Of a stretch of 21,482 nucleotides of DNA, positions 1-8,785 are shown in pieces. Positions within the stretch are counted from its first letter, which is position 1. Every line of letters starts with the position of its first letter. The notes beneath the pieces are model-generated. The model was not told where the DNA came from. It saw only the letters and a list, made by a program, of their open reading frames with translations, and ran no database searches. The stretch comes from an uncultured Muribaculaceae bacterium (lineage in GTDB: Bacteria > Bacteroidota > Bacteroidia > Bacteroidales > Muribaculaceae). Made by a program: the position numbers and the translations under genes. The stretch lies in contig CAJTYD010000056.1 in NCBI GenBank assembly GCA_910583775.1, positions 1-21,482 on the forward strand, given 5' to 3'.

Positions 1-57
1 ATTTTAATTATTTTACTGTATTATTAACATCTCGAAATTAGTTTAAACAACTTCGAC

Positions 58-810
58 ATGAAGAAATTACTTGCTTCCCTGAGTTTCTTCACCAGAATAC
101 CCTTCTGGCGACTCGCCACCATCCCGGCCGACAAATATCGGAATGTGGTAGATTTGTGGCCCGCTGCGGGAATCCTGACCGGTGGTCTGACCGCCCTACT
201 CCTCTGGGGCGCGTCATTCATTGTGAAACCCTTCGCGGCAGTCGCTCTGGCAATGTCTTTCCGTGCTTTCCTCACCTGCGCCTTCCACGAGGACGGTCTC
301 GCAGATTTCTTCGACGGGATGGGCGGCGGTTCCTCGCGGAGCCGGATCCTTGAGATAATGAAAGACTCCCATATCGGATCGTACGGTGTGATCTCCCTTA
401 TTCTTTATTATATCCTCACTATCTCGTTCATCAGCTCTCTGCCGATAGGGATCGCCTGCCTGGCGATCTTTGGAGCCGACCCCTGGAGCAAATTCTGCGG
501 AGCATGCATAATCAACTTCCTCCCATACGCCCGAAAGGAGGAAGAGGCTAAAAACAAGCTCGTTTACAACCGCATGGGTGTTTTCACCGTGATTCTCTGT
601 TTCCTGCTGGGATTTCTTCCGATGCTTCTGCTGCCCCGTGTCTATTGGGTATGCGCTCTTCTTCCCTTCATCGTCAGCATGATTCTCATCCTTATCATGA
701 AACGCAAGATCGGCGGATATACTGGCGACTGCTGCGGAGCCACGGCTTTGCTATGTGAACTCGCGTTCTATTTTTCAGCCGCAGTCGTCTATCATCTCTC
801 GATATCATGA
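58..810 (+). CDS. cobS: Adenosylcobinamide-GDP ribazoletransferase (cobalamin synthase)
   Basis: CobS is an inner-membrane enzyme that joins adenosylcobinamide-GDP to alpha-ribazole (or its phosphate), closing the nucleotide loop of the cobamide. The 250-residue length is normal for the family. The acidic, metal-binding family signature lies at residues 76-110, with FHEDGLADFFDGMGGG followed by RILEIMKDSHIGSYG. The rest is mostly hydrophobic segments typical of a polytopic membrane protein. The ATG at 58 is the first start before the conserved N-terminal LSFFTRIP segment. The stop overlaps the start of cobC (ATGA), so the two are probably translationally coupled. Only 57 AT-rich bases precede the gene and no riboswitch is visible there, so its promoter and probable partners (cobU, cobT) must lie upstream of the window. 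Confidence 0.95.
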   Translation: MKKLLASLSFFTRIPFWRLATIPADKYRNVVDLWPAAGILTGGLTALLLWGASFIVKPFAAVALAMSFRAFLTCAFHEDGLADFFDGMGGGSSRSRILEIMKDSHIGSYGVISLILYYILTISFISSLPIGIACLAIFGADPWSKFCGACIINFLPYARKEEEAKNKLVYNRMGVFTVILCFLLGFLPMLLLPRVYWVCALLPFIVSMILILIMKRKIGGYTGDCCGATALLCELAFYFSAAVVYHLSIS

Positions 811-1340
811 GAATCACCTTTGTCAGACATACTTCTGTAGATGTTGAGCCCGGCACCTGCTACGGACAAAGCGATGTGCCCTTGAAACCGAGTTTCAAGG
901 AAGAAGCTGAAATAGTCAGAAAAAAACTTATAAAAGAGGTAAGATATCCCTTCAAGGTCTATACCAGTCCCCTGTCACGTTGCACACTTCTCGCGGAATA
1001 TTGCGGCTTTCCCGATGCCGTTCGCGACCCGCGTCTGATGGAGCTGAACTTCGGCGAATGGGAAATGCAGAGATATGACGCCATCTCCGATCCCAGAATC
1101 CAGGAATGGTATGACAACTGGTTTGAGGCTCCCGCAACCGGAGGAGAATCTCTTCGAGTTCAACTTGAAAGAGTGAGGAATTTCATCGATGAAATCAAAG
1201 AATGCGATAAGGAGAATGTGATAGTCTTCACCCACGGAGGCGTGATATCTCTTGCGCGCTACATCGCCGGTCTTTCCGAAAAAGAGACACTTTTCACAGG
1301 TCAACCCGGATACGGTGAAATCATAACACTGAAATTATAG
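807..1340 (+). CDS. cobC: Alpha-ribazole phosphatase (histidine phosphatase family)
   Basis: CobC is a cytosolic phosphatase that removes the 5'-phosphate from alpha-ribazole phosphate or from adenosylcobalamin phosphate around the CobS step. Histidine-phosphatase features are visible: RHT with the phospho-accepting His8, the SPLSR segment with Arg58, the acidic residue Glu79 in MELNFGEWE, and the second catalytic histidine His143 in FTHGG. The RHT in place of the more common RHG or RHA is a small variation. The length (177 aa) fits the small CobC-type members. The start overlaps the cobS stop by 4 bp. The 3' end overlaps the 3' end of the convergent cbiB gene by 20 bp. The cobS neighbour argues for the ribazole phosphatase role over a generic phosphoglycerate-mutase-like one. 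Confidence 0.9.
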   Translation: MRITFVRHTSVDVEPGTCYGQSDVPLKPSFKEEAEIVRKKLIKEVRYPFKVYTSPLSRCTLLAEYCGFPDAVRDPRLMELNFGEWEMQRYDAISDPRIQEWYDNWFEAPATGGESLRVQLERVRNFIDEIKECDKENVIVFTHGGVISLARYIAGLSEKETLFTGQPGYGEIITLKL

Positions 1341-2265
1341 GAACCACACAGACTTTGAGCGCGATGGTGAGAAAGACCATGATGGTTTCTGCAGTCACGC
1401 AGACCCTCAGAGACCTTCTCATGTCCGACTCGGTGAAATTGCGATCCATTTCTCCTATATATGGTTTATAGAAATCCTTTCCGAAATAACTGTGGGTCCC
1501 TCCGAAACGACAGTCGAGCACACCCGCCAGCGCTGCCTCGGGATAACCTGAGTTGGGACTCGCATGACACCTCCCGTATTTCCTGATAAATGAGAAAGCA
1601 CGGTTCCCCCCTGCTAAGGCGATGAGAAGAGCCGTAAGCCTTGCCGGAATAAAGTTCGCCACATCGTCGGTCCGGGCTGCCACACACCCGAATTCCCGAT
1701 ACCTGTCATTTTTATAACCTGTCATCGAATCGAGAGTATTGACCATTTTATAGGCCATCATCCCGGGCACTCCCAATAGAACATACCAGAAAAGCGGAGC
1801 AACCACTCCGTCGCTCAGATTCTCGGCGAGCGTTTCAAGTGCCGCTGCCTTTATCTCTTTCTCCGAAAGAGAAGCAGTATCTCTGCCAACTATGCGGCCA
1901 ACCTGTTTCCGGGCAGCGTCGAGGCCTTGCGAAAACGACTCGAAAACCATCCTCACCTCTTTCCCAAGAGTGGTTCCCGCCAGACAATAGAATATGAGTA
2001 TTGTGCGAACAATAAAAGACCAAATCGGATATGGATTTAGAAACACTATAAGCGCAGAAGTCAGCCCGAAGACTCCTCCGATAAGTATAAACGCCATTAA
2101 TCCGCCTTTGAACCGGCGTTGCCTCCCTTTGTTCCAATGTCTTTCGAAAAATGATATCAGCTTCCCGAATCCTACGACAGGATGAGGAAGCCAAGAAGGG
2201 TCACCCAGGATTCTGTCGAGAATCCATCCGCATAACAACGGACCCGCAAAATAAAACAGGCTCAT
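1321..2265 (-). CDS. cbiB: Adenosylcobinamide-phosphate synthase (CbiB/CobD type)
   Basis: CbiB is an inner-membrane enzyme that attaches aminopropanol phosphate to adenosylcobyric acid. The protein starts with a hydrophobic helix and LDRILGDPSWLPHPVVGFGKLI, which matches the family's LD..LGDP..LPHPV signature. Further family-like stretches are ETLAENLSDGVVAPLFWY and MVNTLDSMTGYKNDRYREFG. I chose the ATG at 2265 because it forms an ATGA overlap with the stop of the upstream cobD. An in-frame ATG at 2274 would add three residues (MES) and is the alternative. This is the last gene of the ten-gene minus-strand run. Its end overlaps cobC by 20 bp, which leaves no room for a terminator between the two convergent units. 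Confidence 0.95.
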   Translation of the reverse strand: MSLFYFAGPLLCGWILDRILGDPSWLPHPVVGFGKLISFFERHWNKGRQRRFKGGLMAFILIGGVFGLTSALIVFLNPYPIWSFIVRTILIFYCLAGTTLGKEVRMVFESFSQGLDAARKQVGRIVGRDTASLSEKEIKAAALETLAENLSDGVVAPLFWYVLLGVPGMMAYKMVNTLDSMTGYKNDRYREFGCVAARTDDVANFIPARLTALLIALAGGNRAFSFIRKYGRCHASPNSGYPEAALAGVLDCRFGGTHSYFGKDFYKPYIGEMDRNFTESDMRRSLRVCVTAETIMVFLTIALKVCVVPIISVL

Positions 2266-3287
2266 CGATTCCATTTATCCATATACTCCTTTATAGCTGA
2301 AACAAGCAATTCATTTTCATCTGTTGTCTGCGCGGCGATTCTGAAATGCCTTTCGTCGAGACCTTCGAAATTAGAAGCATCCCTTATAAGAATTCCATGA
2401 TTTTCAACCAGATATTCCTTCAATTGCGAAGCCGTTCCGTAAGTCTCAGGCAAATGGAACAGCGCGAAATTACACTCCGTTTCTTCGGATTCAATTCCAA
2501 GTGCCGCCAGTTTTACGCGAATTTCAGAAATCTCACGGTTCAATAAGCCGGCATCAATCGGATAATCAGCGGAATGTTCAAGAAGGTAATGCCCTGCCCG
2601 GATTGCCATTGAATTCACCGACCATGGCATCTTAAGAGAACGCATTCTGTCGGCGACAAACCCATCGGCCACGGCATATCCCACGCGCAGCCCAGGAATG
2701 GAAAACCGCTTCGTCAGAGACCCTAAAAGAACTATGTTAGGATGTGTGGCAACATCAGGAATAGAAATCGTGCTTCTTTTTCCATAATCGGAATACGCCT
2801 GATCGATCACGAATAAAGTCTCGGAATAACGTGTTGAAAGGGAAAGTATTTCATCCGGAGGAATTATCTTTCCGGTAGGATTGTTGGGATTGCAGATCCA
2901 GACCATATCCCTTCCGGTCCTTATGTCTTTGATGTCTTTGACAAATTCAACTTTATGTCCATATAAGGCGCATGCATCCTGATATTCTCTGAAAGTCGGC
3001 ACAAGAACCGTAGATCGGCCGTCTCGGCGCAGATGTGCCAGAAGATAGATAGCCTCTGTCGCCCCATTTGTAACGACCACATTTCTCCAATCTGTCGAAA
3101 ACTCTTCGGCGAGTCTTCTCTCGAGACTGAGGGCCTCCGGTTCCGGATAGCGTCCGATCTCATCCCCCATCGAACCAAGTTCTCTCATCAGAGCCGAATG
3201 GTCGCATCCAGAGACAATATTGGAACTGAAATTATGTCTTATCCCTCCTCCATATCGGAAAAGGTCGTCACCATGTCCGTAAACCAT
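2262..3287 (-). CDS. cobD: L-threonine-O-3-phosphate decarboxylase (PLP-dependent)
   Basis: This enzyme decarboxylates L-threonine phosphate to (R)-1-amino-2-propanol phosphate, the substrate of CbiB, which the next gene encodes. It is a fold-type I PLP enzyme of 341 residues. The N-terminus YGHGDDLFRYGG with NFSSNI is characteristic of the cobalamin-specific members, as opposed to histidinol-phosphate aminotransferases. PLP-site motifs are NGATEAI (about 74-80), NPNNPTG (133-139), DQAYSDY (162-168) and GSLTKRFSIPGLRVGY, with the Schiff-base lysine at Lys193. It begins only 4 bp after cobQ and overlaps cbiB, consistent with one transcript. The name cobD is used here in the Salmonella sense. 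Confidence 0.93.
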   Translation of the reverse strand: MVYGHGDDLFRYGGGIRHNFSSNIVSGCDHSALMRELGSMGDEIGRYPEPEALSLERRLAEEFSTDWRNVVVTNGATEAIYLLAHLRRDGRSTVLVPTFREYQDACALYGHKVEFVKDIKDIRTGRDMVWICNPNNPTGKIIPPDEILSLSTRYSETLFVIDQAYSDYGKRSTISIPDVATHPNIVLLGSLTKRFSIPGLRVGYAVADGFVADRMRSLKMPWSVNSMAIRAGHYLLEHSADYPIDAGLLNREISEIRVKLAALGIESEETECNFALFHLPETYGTASQLKEYLVENHGILIRDASNFEGLDERHFRIAAQTTDENELLVSAIKEYMDKWNR

Positions 3288-3291
3288 AACT

Positions 3292-4788
3292 TTATTTACG
3301 CATTATGTCATATATCCTGTCGATATCTATATATTTTCGCATCTCTGCGGCAAGACGGTCATACTGGAGCTCCATATATTCGTCATGCGTCCTGCTGATT
3401 TCTGCCCTGAGACCACGCTTCTTAGCGTATGGAGCCACAAGCAGGTCAATAACCTCACGGTTGTCAAGACAACCGTGAAGATATGTGCCCATAATCCCGT
3501 CGCTGACGCGACACCCATCCTTTACTCCTCCGGAAGTTACAGCAAATTCCTTCGAATCCGGGTCTATCGGTTCCGTCATACCGACATGAATCTCATACCC
3601 CTTGTTCACTGTTTGCGATCCTGGCAGAAAGAAGTCTGTGCGCGTTACCTTCTTTTCTCCCGACAAAACTGTCTTAACCGGCAACAGTCCGAGTCCTTCG
3701 ATCGAGCGCGGGTTTCCCTCCACACCTTCAGGATCAGCGACACTCTCGCCCATCATCTGATAGCCTCCGCAGATTCCGAACACAGTTAAACCGCGCCTGG
3801 CGCAATCCAATACCGCATCCCTGCAGCCATTGTCGTTCAGAGCTTCGAGATCGCCTATAGTATTCTTGCTTCCCGGCAGTATCACTATCTCGGCCTTTCG
3901 TATCTCCTCGGGATCCATTGTAAAATAGAGATGGACGCGAGAATCGATAGCCAAAGAGTCAAAATCAGTGAAATTGGAGAGATGAGGCACAGCCACAACA
4001 GCGACATTAACCAGATTCTCAGTTGTTGATGTCGTATTCTTTTTTTTCAAAGATACGGAATCCTCCTCCTCGATATGAATATCTGACAGATAAGGCATTA
4101 CTCCAAAAACGGGAATACCGGCGGTTTTCTCTATGATTCGTCTTCCTTCGTCGAAAAGACGAAGATCACCTCTGAATTTATTGATGATCACTCCCGCTAT
4201 TCTTTCCCTTTCCTTCTCCTCCTGGAGCATAACGGAGCCATATACGGAAGCGAATACTCCTCCCCGATCGATATCTGCAACAAGTATCACCCTGGCATCC
4301 GCATATCCGGCCATTGACATATTAACGATATCGCGGTGTTTCAGATTGAGTTCCGCAATGCTTCCCGCGCCCTCCATCACTATCGGATTAAATCTCGCGG
4401 AGAGTCGGTCGAAAGCCTCATGCGCGACCTGTCTGAGCCGAGACTTGTCATCTTCCCGAAAATATCCGTATGCCGATCGATTACCTTCCGGGCGGCCGTT
4501 CACCACCACCTGCGACATCATTTCTCCCGACGGTTTGAGCAGAACCGGGTTCATCTCCACAAGGCAGTCAATTCCTGCGGCAGCAGCCTGGGCTGCCTGT
4601 GCCCGTCCGATCTCCAGGCCATCCGGAGTGACGTATGAGTTCAAGGCCATATTCTGCGCCTTGAAAGGAGCCGGGAGATAGCCGTCCTGCCGGAATATAC
4701 GACAGAATCCGGCGGCAAGCACGCTTTTTCCGACATCGCTTCCGGTTCCTCCGAGCATTATGGGTCGCAATTTCTCCATCTTTTTCAA
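3292..4788 (-). CDS. cobQ: Adenosylcobyric acid synthase (glutamine-hydrolysing)
   Basis: CobQ (CbiP) amidates the b, d, e and g carboxylates of adenosylcobyrinic acid a,c-diamide using glutamine and ATP, giving adenosylcobyric acid. The N-terminal dethiobiotin-synthetase-like domain has the modified P-loop GGTGSDVGKS (about 13-22), followed by PFKAQNMALNSYV. The C-terminal class I glutamine amidotransferase domain has the nucleophile Cys340 in FGICGGYQMMGE and His438 in GTYLHGCLDN. The length of 498 aa is typical. PFKAQNMALNS separates it from CobB/CbiA, which has PFKTGPDYIDP at the same place. The start at 4788 has a close in-frame alternative at 4779. It lies 12 bp after the adenosyltransferase gene, which provides its adenosylated substrate. 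Confidence 0.96.
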   Translation of the reverse strand: MKKMEKLRPIMLGGTGSDVGKSVLAAGFCRIFRQDGYLPAPFKAQNMALNSYVTPDGLEIGRAQAAQAAAAGIDCLVEMNPVLLKPSGEMMSQVVVNGRPEGNRSAYGYFREDDKSRLRQVAHEAFDRLSARFNPIVMEGAGSIAELNLKHRDIVNMSMAGYADARVILVADIDRGGVFASVYGSVMLQEEKERERIAGVIINKFRGDLRLFDEGRRIIEKTAGIPVFGVMPYLSDIHIEEEDSVSLKKKNTTSTTENLVNVAVVAVPHLSNFTDFDSLAIDSRVHLYFTMDPEEIRKAEIVILPGSKNTIGDLEALNDNGCRDAVLDCARRGLTVFGICGGYQMMGESVADPEGVEGNPRSIEGLGLLPVKTVLSGEKKVTRTDFFLPGSQTVNKGYEIHVGMTEPIDPDSKEFAVTSGGVKDGCRVSDGIMGTYLHGCLDNREVIDLLVAPYAKKRGLRAEISRTHDEYMELQYDRLAAEMRKYIDIDRIYDIMRK

Positions 4789-4800
4789 ATTAGCCGATCT

Positions 4801-5376
4801 TTAACTTTTTATATGTTTGCTCTTGAAGGGTTCCCAGATCTCGTTCTGAAAACCGGACTCGGAATTTATCTGGCGGGCAAGAGCAAAAAGACAGTCAGAC
4901 AGTCTATTGACATAGCTCATTATATCCTCTCCGACAGGATCTTCCTCGTTTAACCTCCATAAAGCACGCTCGGCCCTGCGACACAATGTCCGGGCATAGT
5001 GTGCCGAAGCTCCGGCCGATGTCCCCGACGGTAAAACGAAATGCTGTGTCAGAGCACCACCCTCCTGAATGGCGTCGATTCTTCGTTCCAGTTCATCGAC
5101 GGCATTTTCAGAAAGTCTTCTCGGATTCCGCGATCTTTCATCCGAAGGCGTTGCCACAAGACTCATCAACGACATCAGATCGCTCTGTACCCGCCTCAAA
5201 AAATCTGATTTCTCCTCTCCGCCATTCGCATTAAGAGAGGCTCTCAATACCCCGAGATAAGCATTCAGTTCGTCAAGACAGCCGTTTGCCTCTATTCTCA
5301 CATCGGTTTTAGGAACTTTCCTTCCGCCTCTGATCGAAGTCATGCCCGTGTCGCCCGAACGCGTATAAATCCTCAT
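4801..5376 (-). CDS. pduO: Cob(I)alamin/cob(I)yrinate adenosyltransferase, PduO type
   Basis: This cytosolic enzyme transfers the 5'-deoxyadenosyl group of ATP to the cobalt of a Co(I) corrinoid. The PduO-family N-terminus YTRSGDTGMTSIRGGRKVPK (residues 4-23) is the ATP-binding segment, followed by EANGCLDELNAYLG. The later signature LCRRAERALWRL (131-142) and the helix SYVNRLSDCLFALAR (154-168) also match. At 191 residues it is a stand-alone PduO domain. It is unrelated in sequence to the CobA/BtuR (P-loop) adenosyltransferases, which explains the choice of symbol; cobO is sometimes used for the same step. Its position between cobB and cobQ matches the point in the pathway where adenosylation occurs. 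Confidence 0.93.
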   Translation of the reverse strand: MRIYTRSGDTGMTSIRGGRKVPKTDVRIEANGCLDELNAYLGVLRASLNANGGEEKSDFLRRVQSDLMSLMSLVATPSDERSRNPRRLSENAVDELERRIDAIQEGGALTQHFVLPSGTSAGASAHYARTLCRRAERALWRLNEEDPVGEDIMSYVNRLSDCLFALARQINSESGFQNEIWEPFKSKHIKS

Positions 5377-5403
5377 ATCGATAAATTAAATTATTATGTC
5401 GGT

Positions 5404-6759
5404 TTATATATTCTCCTTTCCAAACAAAGTCTCCATCAGCAGGGCAGCGACTTCCGGTTCGCCCCAGTAGAGATGGGTATATCCCGCGACGGAATTACCT
5501 TTTCTGTACAAACCTACCGGCATTTCCTTTCCACGCACGTCTGTCTGCACTGCTATCGAATGAAGTTCTTCCGGGTTTTCTATCCGGGAATAATGAAACT
5601 CATGACCTCTTATCTTCGTCTCCCCGATTGAGACATTACGATAGCCCAAAGTAAGACGAGGAGAATCCATAGTAGCCTTAAAAGGCAAAATGCCACACAT
5701 ATCGAACTCACCTATCGCTTCCGAAAGATAGAGAAATCCGCCGCACTCGCCATAAATCATACCACCCTCCTCTGAGAAATCCCTTACAGACTCAATCATA
5801 CCACGGTTTCGTGAAAGCTTATCGGCATAAATCTCAGGGTAGCCTCCGGGAAAATAAACCAGATCAGCTTCAGGGAGGGAAATATCATTCAAAGGTGAGA
5901 ATTCAACCACAGCGTCTTCGCTTCCGCAAAGCTTTCTAAATGCACTGATATTTTCAGGATAAATAAAATTGAAAGCCTCGTCATGGGCGACTGCAATTTT
6001 CTTTCCCTTCAGGAAACTATCCTGAGGAAGAATCTCCTCTCTTCGTGAAAGGTTCTTGTTTTTAATGTCTTTCCATCCCGTAACTGAGAGCAGTCTTTCA
6101 AGGTTCACCCCCTCTTCAACGGCAGCGGCAGCGTGAGAGATGTATTCTTCAATTTTATCTACCTCGTCCATAGCGAGACCGAGATATCGCGAAGGAGTGG
6201 CGAGATCGTCACGATTTCTGATATGTCCGATATATTCCACCCCGGAATCCCTTGCCGCTTTCTTTAAGAGAGACAGATGATTTCCGGAGGCGACGTTATT
6301 GAATATTACCCCCTTCACGTCAACTGAGGGATCAAAACTTCTCATGCCGCAAAGAACCGCGACAAGTGAATAAGCCGATGAACGCGCATCGATGACAAGG
6401 ATGACAGGGAGTCCGAGTGTCGAGGCTATGTCAGCCGCACTTCCTTTTCTGCAGTCATAACCGTCGAAAAGTCCCATTACACCTTCGACGACACCTACCT
6501 GCGCATCAGAATCGGAGAAATTCTCCCGAAAGAGTTTTTCCACGTGATCCAGGTCTGACATAAAAAGATCCAGGTTTACGGAATCGACCCCGGATGATTT
6601 TTTATGAAAGAAAGGGTCGATGTAGTCAGGGCCGGTCTTGAACGGAGCGCAACTGAGTCCTCTTCGCGTCAAAGCCCTCAGTATGCCGTTGCAGACAGTA
6701 GTCTTGCCGCTCCCCGACGAGACAGCCGCCAATACAAAAGCGCTTTTCTTAGTCTCCAT
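5404..6759 (-). CDS. cobB: Cobyrinic acid a,c-diamide synthase
   Basis: CobB (CbiA) amidates the a and c side chains of cobyrinic acid with glutamine and ATP. The N-terminal ATPase-like domain has the P-loop SSGSGKTT (14-21), then APFKTGPDYIDPFFH (38-52) and EGVMGLFDGYD (92-102). The C-terminal glutamine amidotransferase domain has FPGGYPEIYA (303-312), the nucleophile Cys339 in YGECGGFLYL, and the histidine of GYTHLYWGEP near residue 433. The length of 451 aa is typical. No corrin-ring-forming genes are in the window, so the cobyrinic acid must come from a de novo cluster elsewhere or from salvage. The gene starts 11 bp after btuD, linking the import and synthesis halves of the run. Confidence 0.95.
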   Translation of the reverse strand: METKKSAFVLAAVSSGSGKTTVCNGILRALTRRGLSCAPFKTGPDYIDPFFHKKSSGVDSVNLDLFMSDLDHVEKLFRENFSDSDAQVGVVEGVMGLFDGYDCRKGSAADIASTLGLPVILVIDARSSAYSLVAVLCGMRSFDPSVDVKGVIFNNVASGNHLSLLKKAARDSGVEYIGHIRNRDDLATPSRYLGLAMDEVDKIEEYISHAAAAVEEGVNLERLLSVTGWKDIKNKNLSRREEILPQDSFLKGKKIAVAHDEAFNFIYPENISAFRKLCGSEDAVVEFSPLNDISLPEADLVYFPGGYPEIYADKLSRNRGMIESVRDFSEEGGMIYGECGGFLYLSEAIGEFDMCGILPFKATMDSPRLTLGYRNVSIGETKIRGHEFHYSRIENPEELHSIAVQTDVRGKEMPVGLYRKGNSVAGYTHLYWGEPEVAALLMETLFGKENI

Positions 6760-6770
6760 GTCTCAACAAA

Positions 6771-7769
6771 TTAGAAATCCTCTTTCTGCCATGCCGCTAC
6801 GGCATCAAGCATTGCCGCAATTGAAGCGCATTCACGCCCATTCACTGAAATCATTCCGGAGCATGCTGTTATCTCTAATGGCCTTTTATCTTTAGTGCAG
6901 AAAATTCCGTTGCGATAAAGAGCTTTCCTCGCCATATTCGCCAATTCGCCCTCTCCGCGCAGACATACCTCGCTCCGCATCTTCACGTCTATCTTGAAGA
7001 GTCCGTCGGAAGAATCGAAATAGATGCCCGGGCGTACAAAATATTCCGAAAGCCTTCCCGAAAGCGACAGATCCTCGGGAACTCCGGCCGAAATACCTAT
7101 TTTCTTATCGATAAGCCAGACTTTGTCTGCAAGTTGCAGCGCGAGATCGAGATCATGGGTAGAAAGGAATATCGTCTTGTCGAGTTTTCGTGAAAGGGAG
7201 AAAAGGAGCTGCATGATGTCGACCTTGCTTGGGAAATCGAGGAAAGCCGTTGGCTCGTCAAGGAATATCACCGGCGTTTCCTGTGCGAAAGCCTTTGCTA
7301 TCATCACCTTCTGACGCTCCCCGTCGCTGAGGGTCTGCACCATGCGGTGTCTCAACGTTTCAATGCCTGTAAGGCGGATCGCCGATTCGACAGCTTTGTG
7401 ATCCTCCTCGCTCAACCGCCCCCAGAATCCCGTATAAGGCGCTCTTCCAAGCGAGACAAGAGTCTCGACATCCATATTTTCAAGCAAGGGCTTTTCGGTC
7501 AGCACCACGCTCACCGTTCGGGCGAGATCCCTGTCGGAATAGCTTGTGATATCCTTTCCCATTATTTCGACCGAGCCTTTCAACGGTTTCTGAAACCCCG
7601 CGAGGGTTCTGAGCAAAGTCGACTTGCCGGCTCCGTTGGGGCCGATCAGACAGGTAAGTTCACCCGAATAGAGACATTCGTCAAGGCTGTTTGATATTAC
7701 CGAATCGCCGTGCTTGTCGCGATAACCGGTCGAAAGTTCCGAAGTCCGTATTGTAACTTTTCTCCTCAT
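6771..7769 (-). CDS. btuD: Corrinoid ABC transporter, ATP-binding subunit
   Basis: This is the cytoplasmic ATPase subunit that powers corrinoid uptake with the BtuC permease. Residues 1 to about 240 form a complete ABC domain: Walker A GPNGAGKST (43-51), signature LSDGERQKV (147-155), Walker B VIFLDEP (167-173) and switch histidine STHD (203-206). Residues from about 246 to 332 form an extension beyond the usual domain of about 250 residues. It contains a region around MARKALYRNGI and IAAMLDAVAAW with no motif I can assign. The start overlaps the btuC stop by 4 bp. The family alone cannot tell heme or siderophore transport from B12 transport, but the riboswitch and neighbours make corrinoid uptake the best reading. 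Confidence 0.9.
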   Translation of the reverse strand: MRRKVTIRTSELSTGYRDKHGDSVISNSLDECLYSGELTCLIGPNGAGKSTLLRTLAGFQKPLKGSVEIMGKDITSYSDRDLARTVSVVLTEKPLLENMDVETLVSLGRAPYTGFWGRLSEEDHKAVESAIRLTGIETLRHRMVQTLSDGERQKVMIAKAFAQETPVIFLDEPTAFLDFPSKVDIMQLLFSLSRKLDKTIFLSTHDLDLALQLADKVWLIDKKIGISAGVPEDLSLSGRLSEYFVRPGIYFDSSDGLFKIDVKMRSEVCLRGEGELANMARKALYRNGIFCTKDKRPLEITACSGMISVNGRECASIAAMLDAVAAWQKEDF

Positions 7770-8770
7770 CTCCGCCCCCTCCTTTCTTTAAATATCACAT
7801 AAAGGATGACGGGCACGCCGATCAGAGGCGTCACGCCGTTAAGCGGAAGAATGATGTTCTCAGGTAATATGCAGAGGAGATTGCAGACAAGACCGACGAC
7901 AGCTCCTGTCACGATGCATCCGGGAATTATTATCCTGTGGTCGGAGGTCTGGAAAATCATTCGCACGATATGCGGAACAGCGAGGCCGATGAATGAGACC
8001 GGACCGCAGAACGCGGTGACAACCGATGTGAGCACGCCGGTAGTGACAAGAAGCATATTCCTGACCCACTGCATCTTCACTCCGAGATTGCGGGCATAGT
8101 TCTCACCTAAAAGAATCACGTTCAGAGGCTTGACCATCAGAATGGAGAAAAGGAGACCGACGGCAACCGCAATGGAAAAGAAGGAAAGCTGTCCGAGAGC
8201 GACTCCGTTGAAGTTTCCCATTCCCCACATTGCATAACCATGGACGCCTTCCGCAGTGGAGAGATAATTGAGAAGAGTAATCACCGAAGAGGTCAGATAA
8301 CCCACCATGATTCCGGCGATAAGCAACATCAGATCGTTTTTCAGCCATATTGAAAACAGTAGCAGCAACCCCATGATGGCGATGCTGCCGATAAAGGATC
8401 CTATGAGTATCGCCATATAACCGCCCCATGAATATCCGGCGGCGGAGACCGATCCGCCGAGCAATAGGATCACCAGAGCCACTCCAAGACTCGAGCCGGA
8501 GGTGATTCCGAGAATCGAAGGCCCGGCGAGAGGATTGCGGAAAGCGGTCTGAAGCATTAGGCCCGACACCGTCAAAGCCGCCCCCGCAAGGATGGCTGTG
8601 ACCGCCTGCGGCAGGCGGCTGCCTATCACAATAAAGCGATAGGGCCCTTCTGACTCGCCTTTCCCGAAAAGGATATCCATCACTTCTGCCGGAGGAATAT
8701 CCACCGAACCGACAAATAGGTTAAGGAAAAAAAGTATGACAAGCGAAACTGTCAGTATAACGAATCTCAT
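7766..8770 (-). CDS. btuC: Corrinoid ABC transporter, permease subunit
   Basis: This is an inner-membrane permease of the FecCD/BtuC family, which has about ten transmembrane helices. Its 334 residues are largely hydrophobic. Family marks include SRLPQAVTAILAGAALTVSG followed by QTAFRNPLAGPSILGITSGS in the N-terminal half. GPVSFIGLAVPHIVRM near the C-terminus is the segment that forms the coupling helices facing BtuD. The gene starts 15 bp after btuF and overlaps btuD (ATGA), so the three transporter subunits are tightly coupled. Substrate assignment to corrinoids rests on the operon rather than on the permease sequence. Confidence 0.92.
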   Translation of the reverse strand: MRFVILTVSLVILFFLNLFVGSVDIPPAEVMDILFGKGESEGPYRFIVIGSRLPQAVTAILAGAALTVSGLMLQTAFRNPLAGPSILGITSGSSLGVALVILLLGGSVSAAGYSWGGYMAILIGSFIGSIAIMGLLLLFSIWLKNDLMLLIAGIMVGYLTSSVITLLNYLSTAEGVHGYAMWGMGNFNGVALGQLSFFSIAVAVGLLFSILMVKPLNVILLGENYARNLGVKMQWVRNMLLVTTGVLTSVVTAFCGPVSFIGLAVPHIVRMIFQTSDHRIIIPGCIVTGAVVGLVCNLLCILPENIILPLNGVTPLIGVPVILYVIFKERRGRR

Positions 8771-8785
8771 CTTTGTCTTTTATGA

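Noticed and set aside
1..57. A promoter or second riboswitch for cobS
   Set aside because: Only 57 AT-rich bases are available and none match the B12 box or the TAnnTTTG promoter pattern.
4133..4681. A 182-codon + strand open frame
   Set aside because: Antisense shadow of the cobQ N-terminal domain, Ser/Arg/Pro-rich and without motifs.
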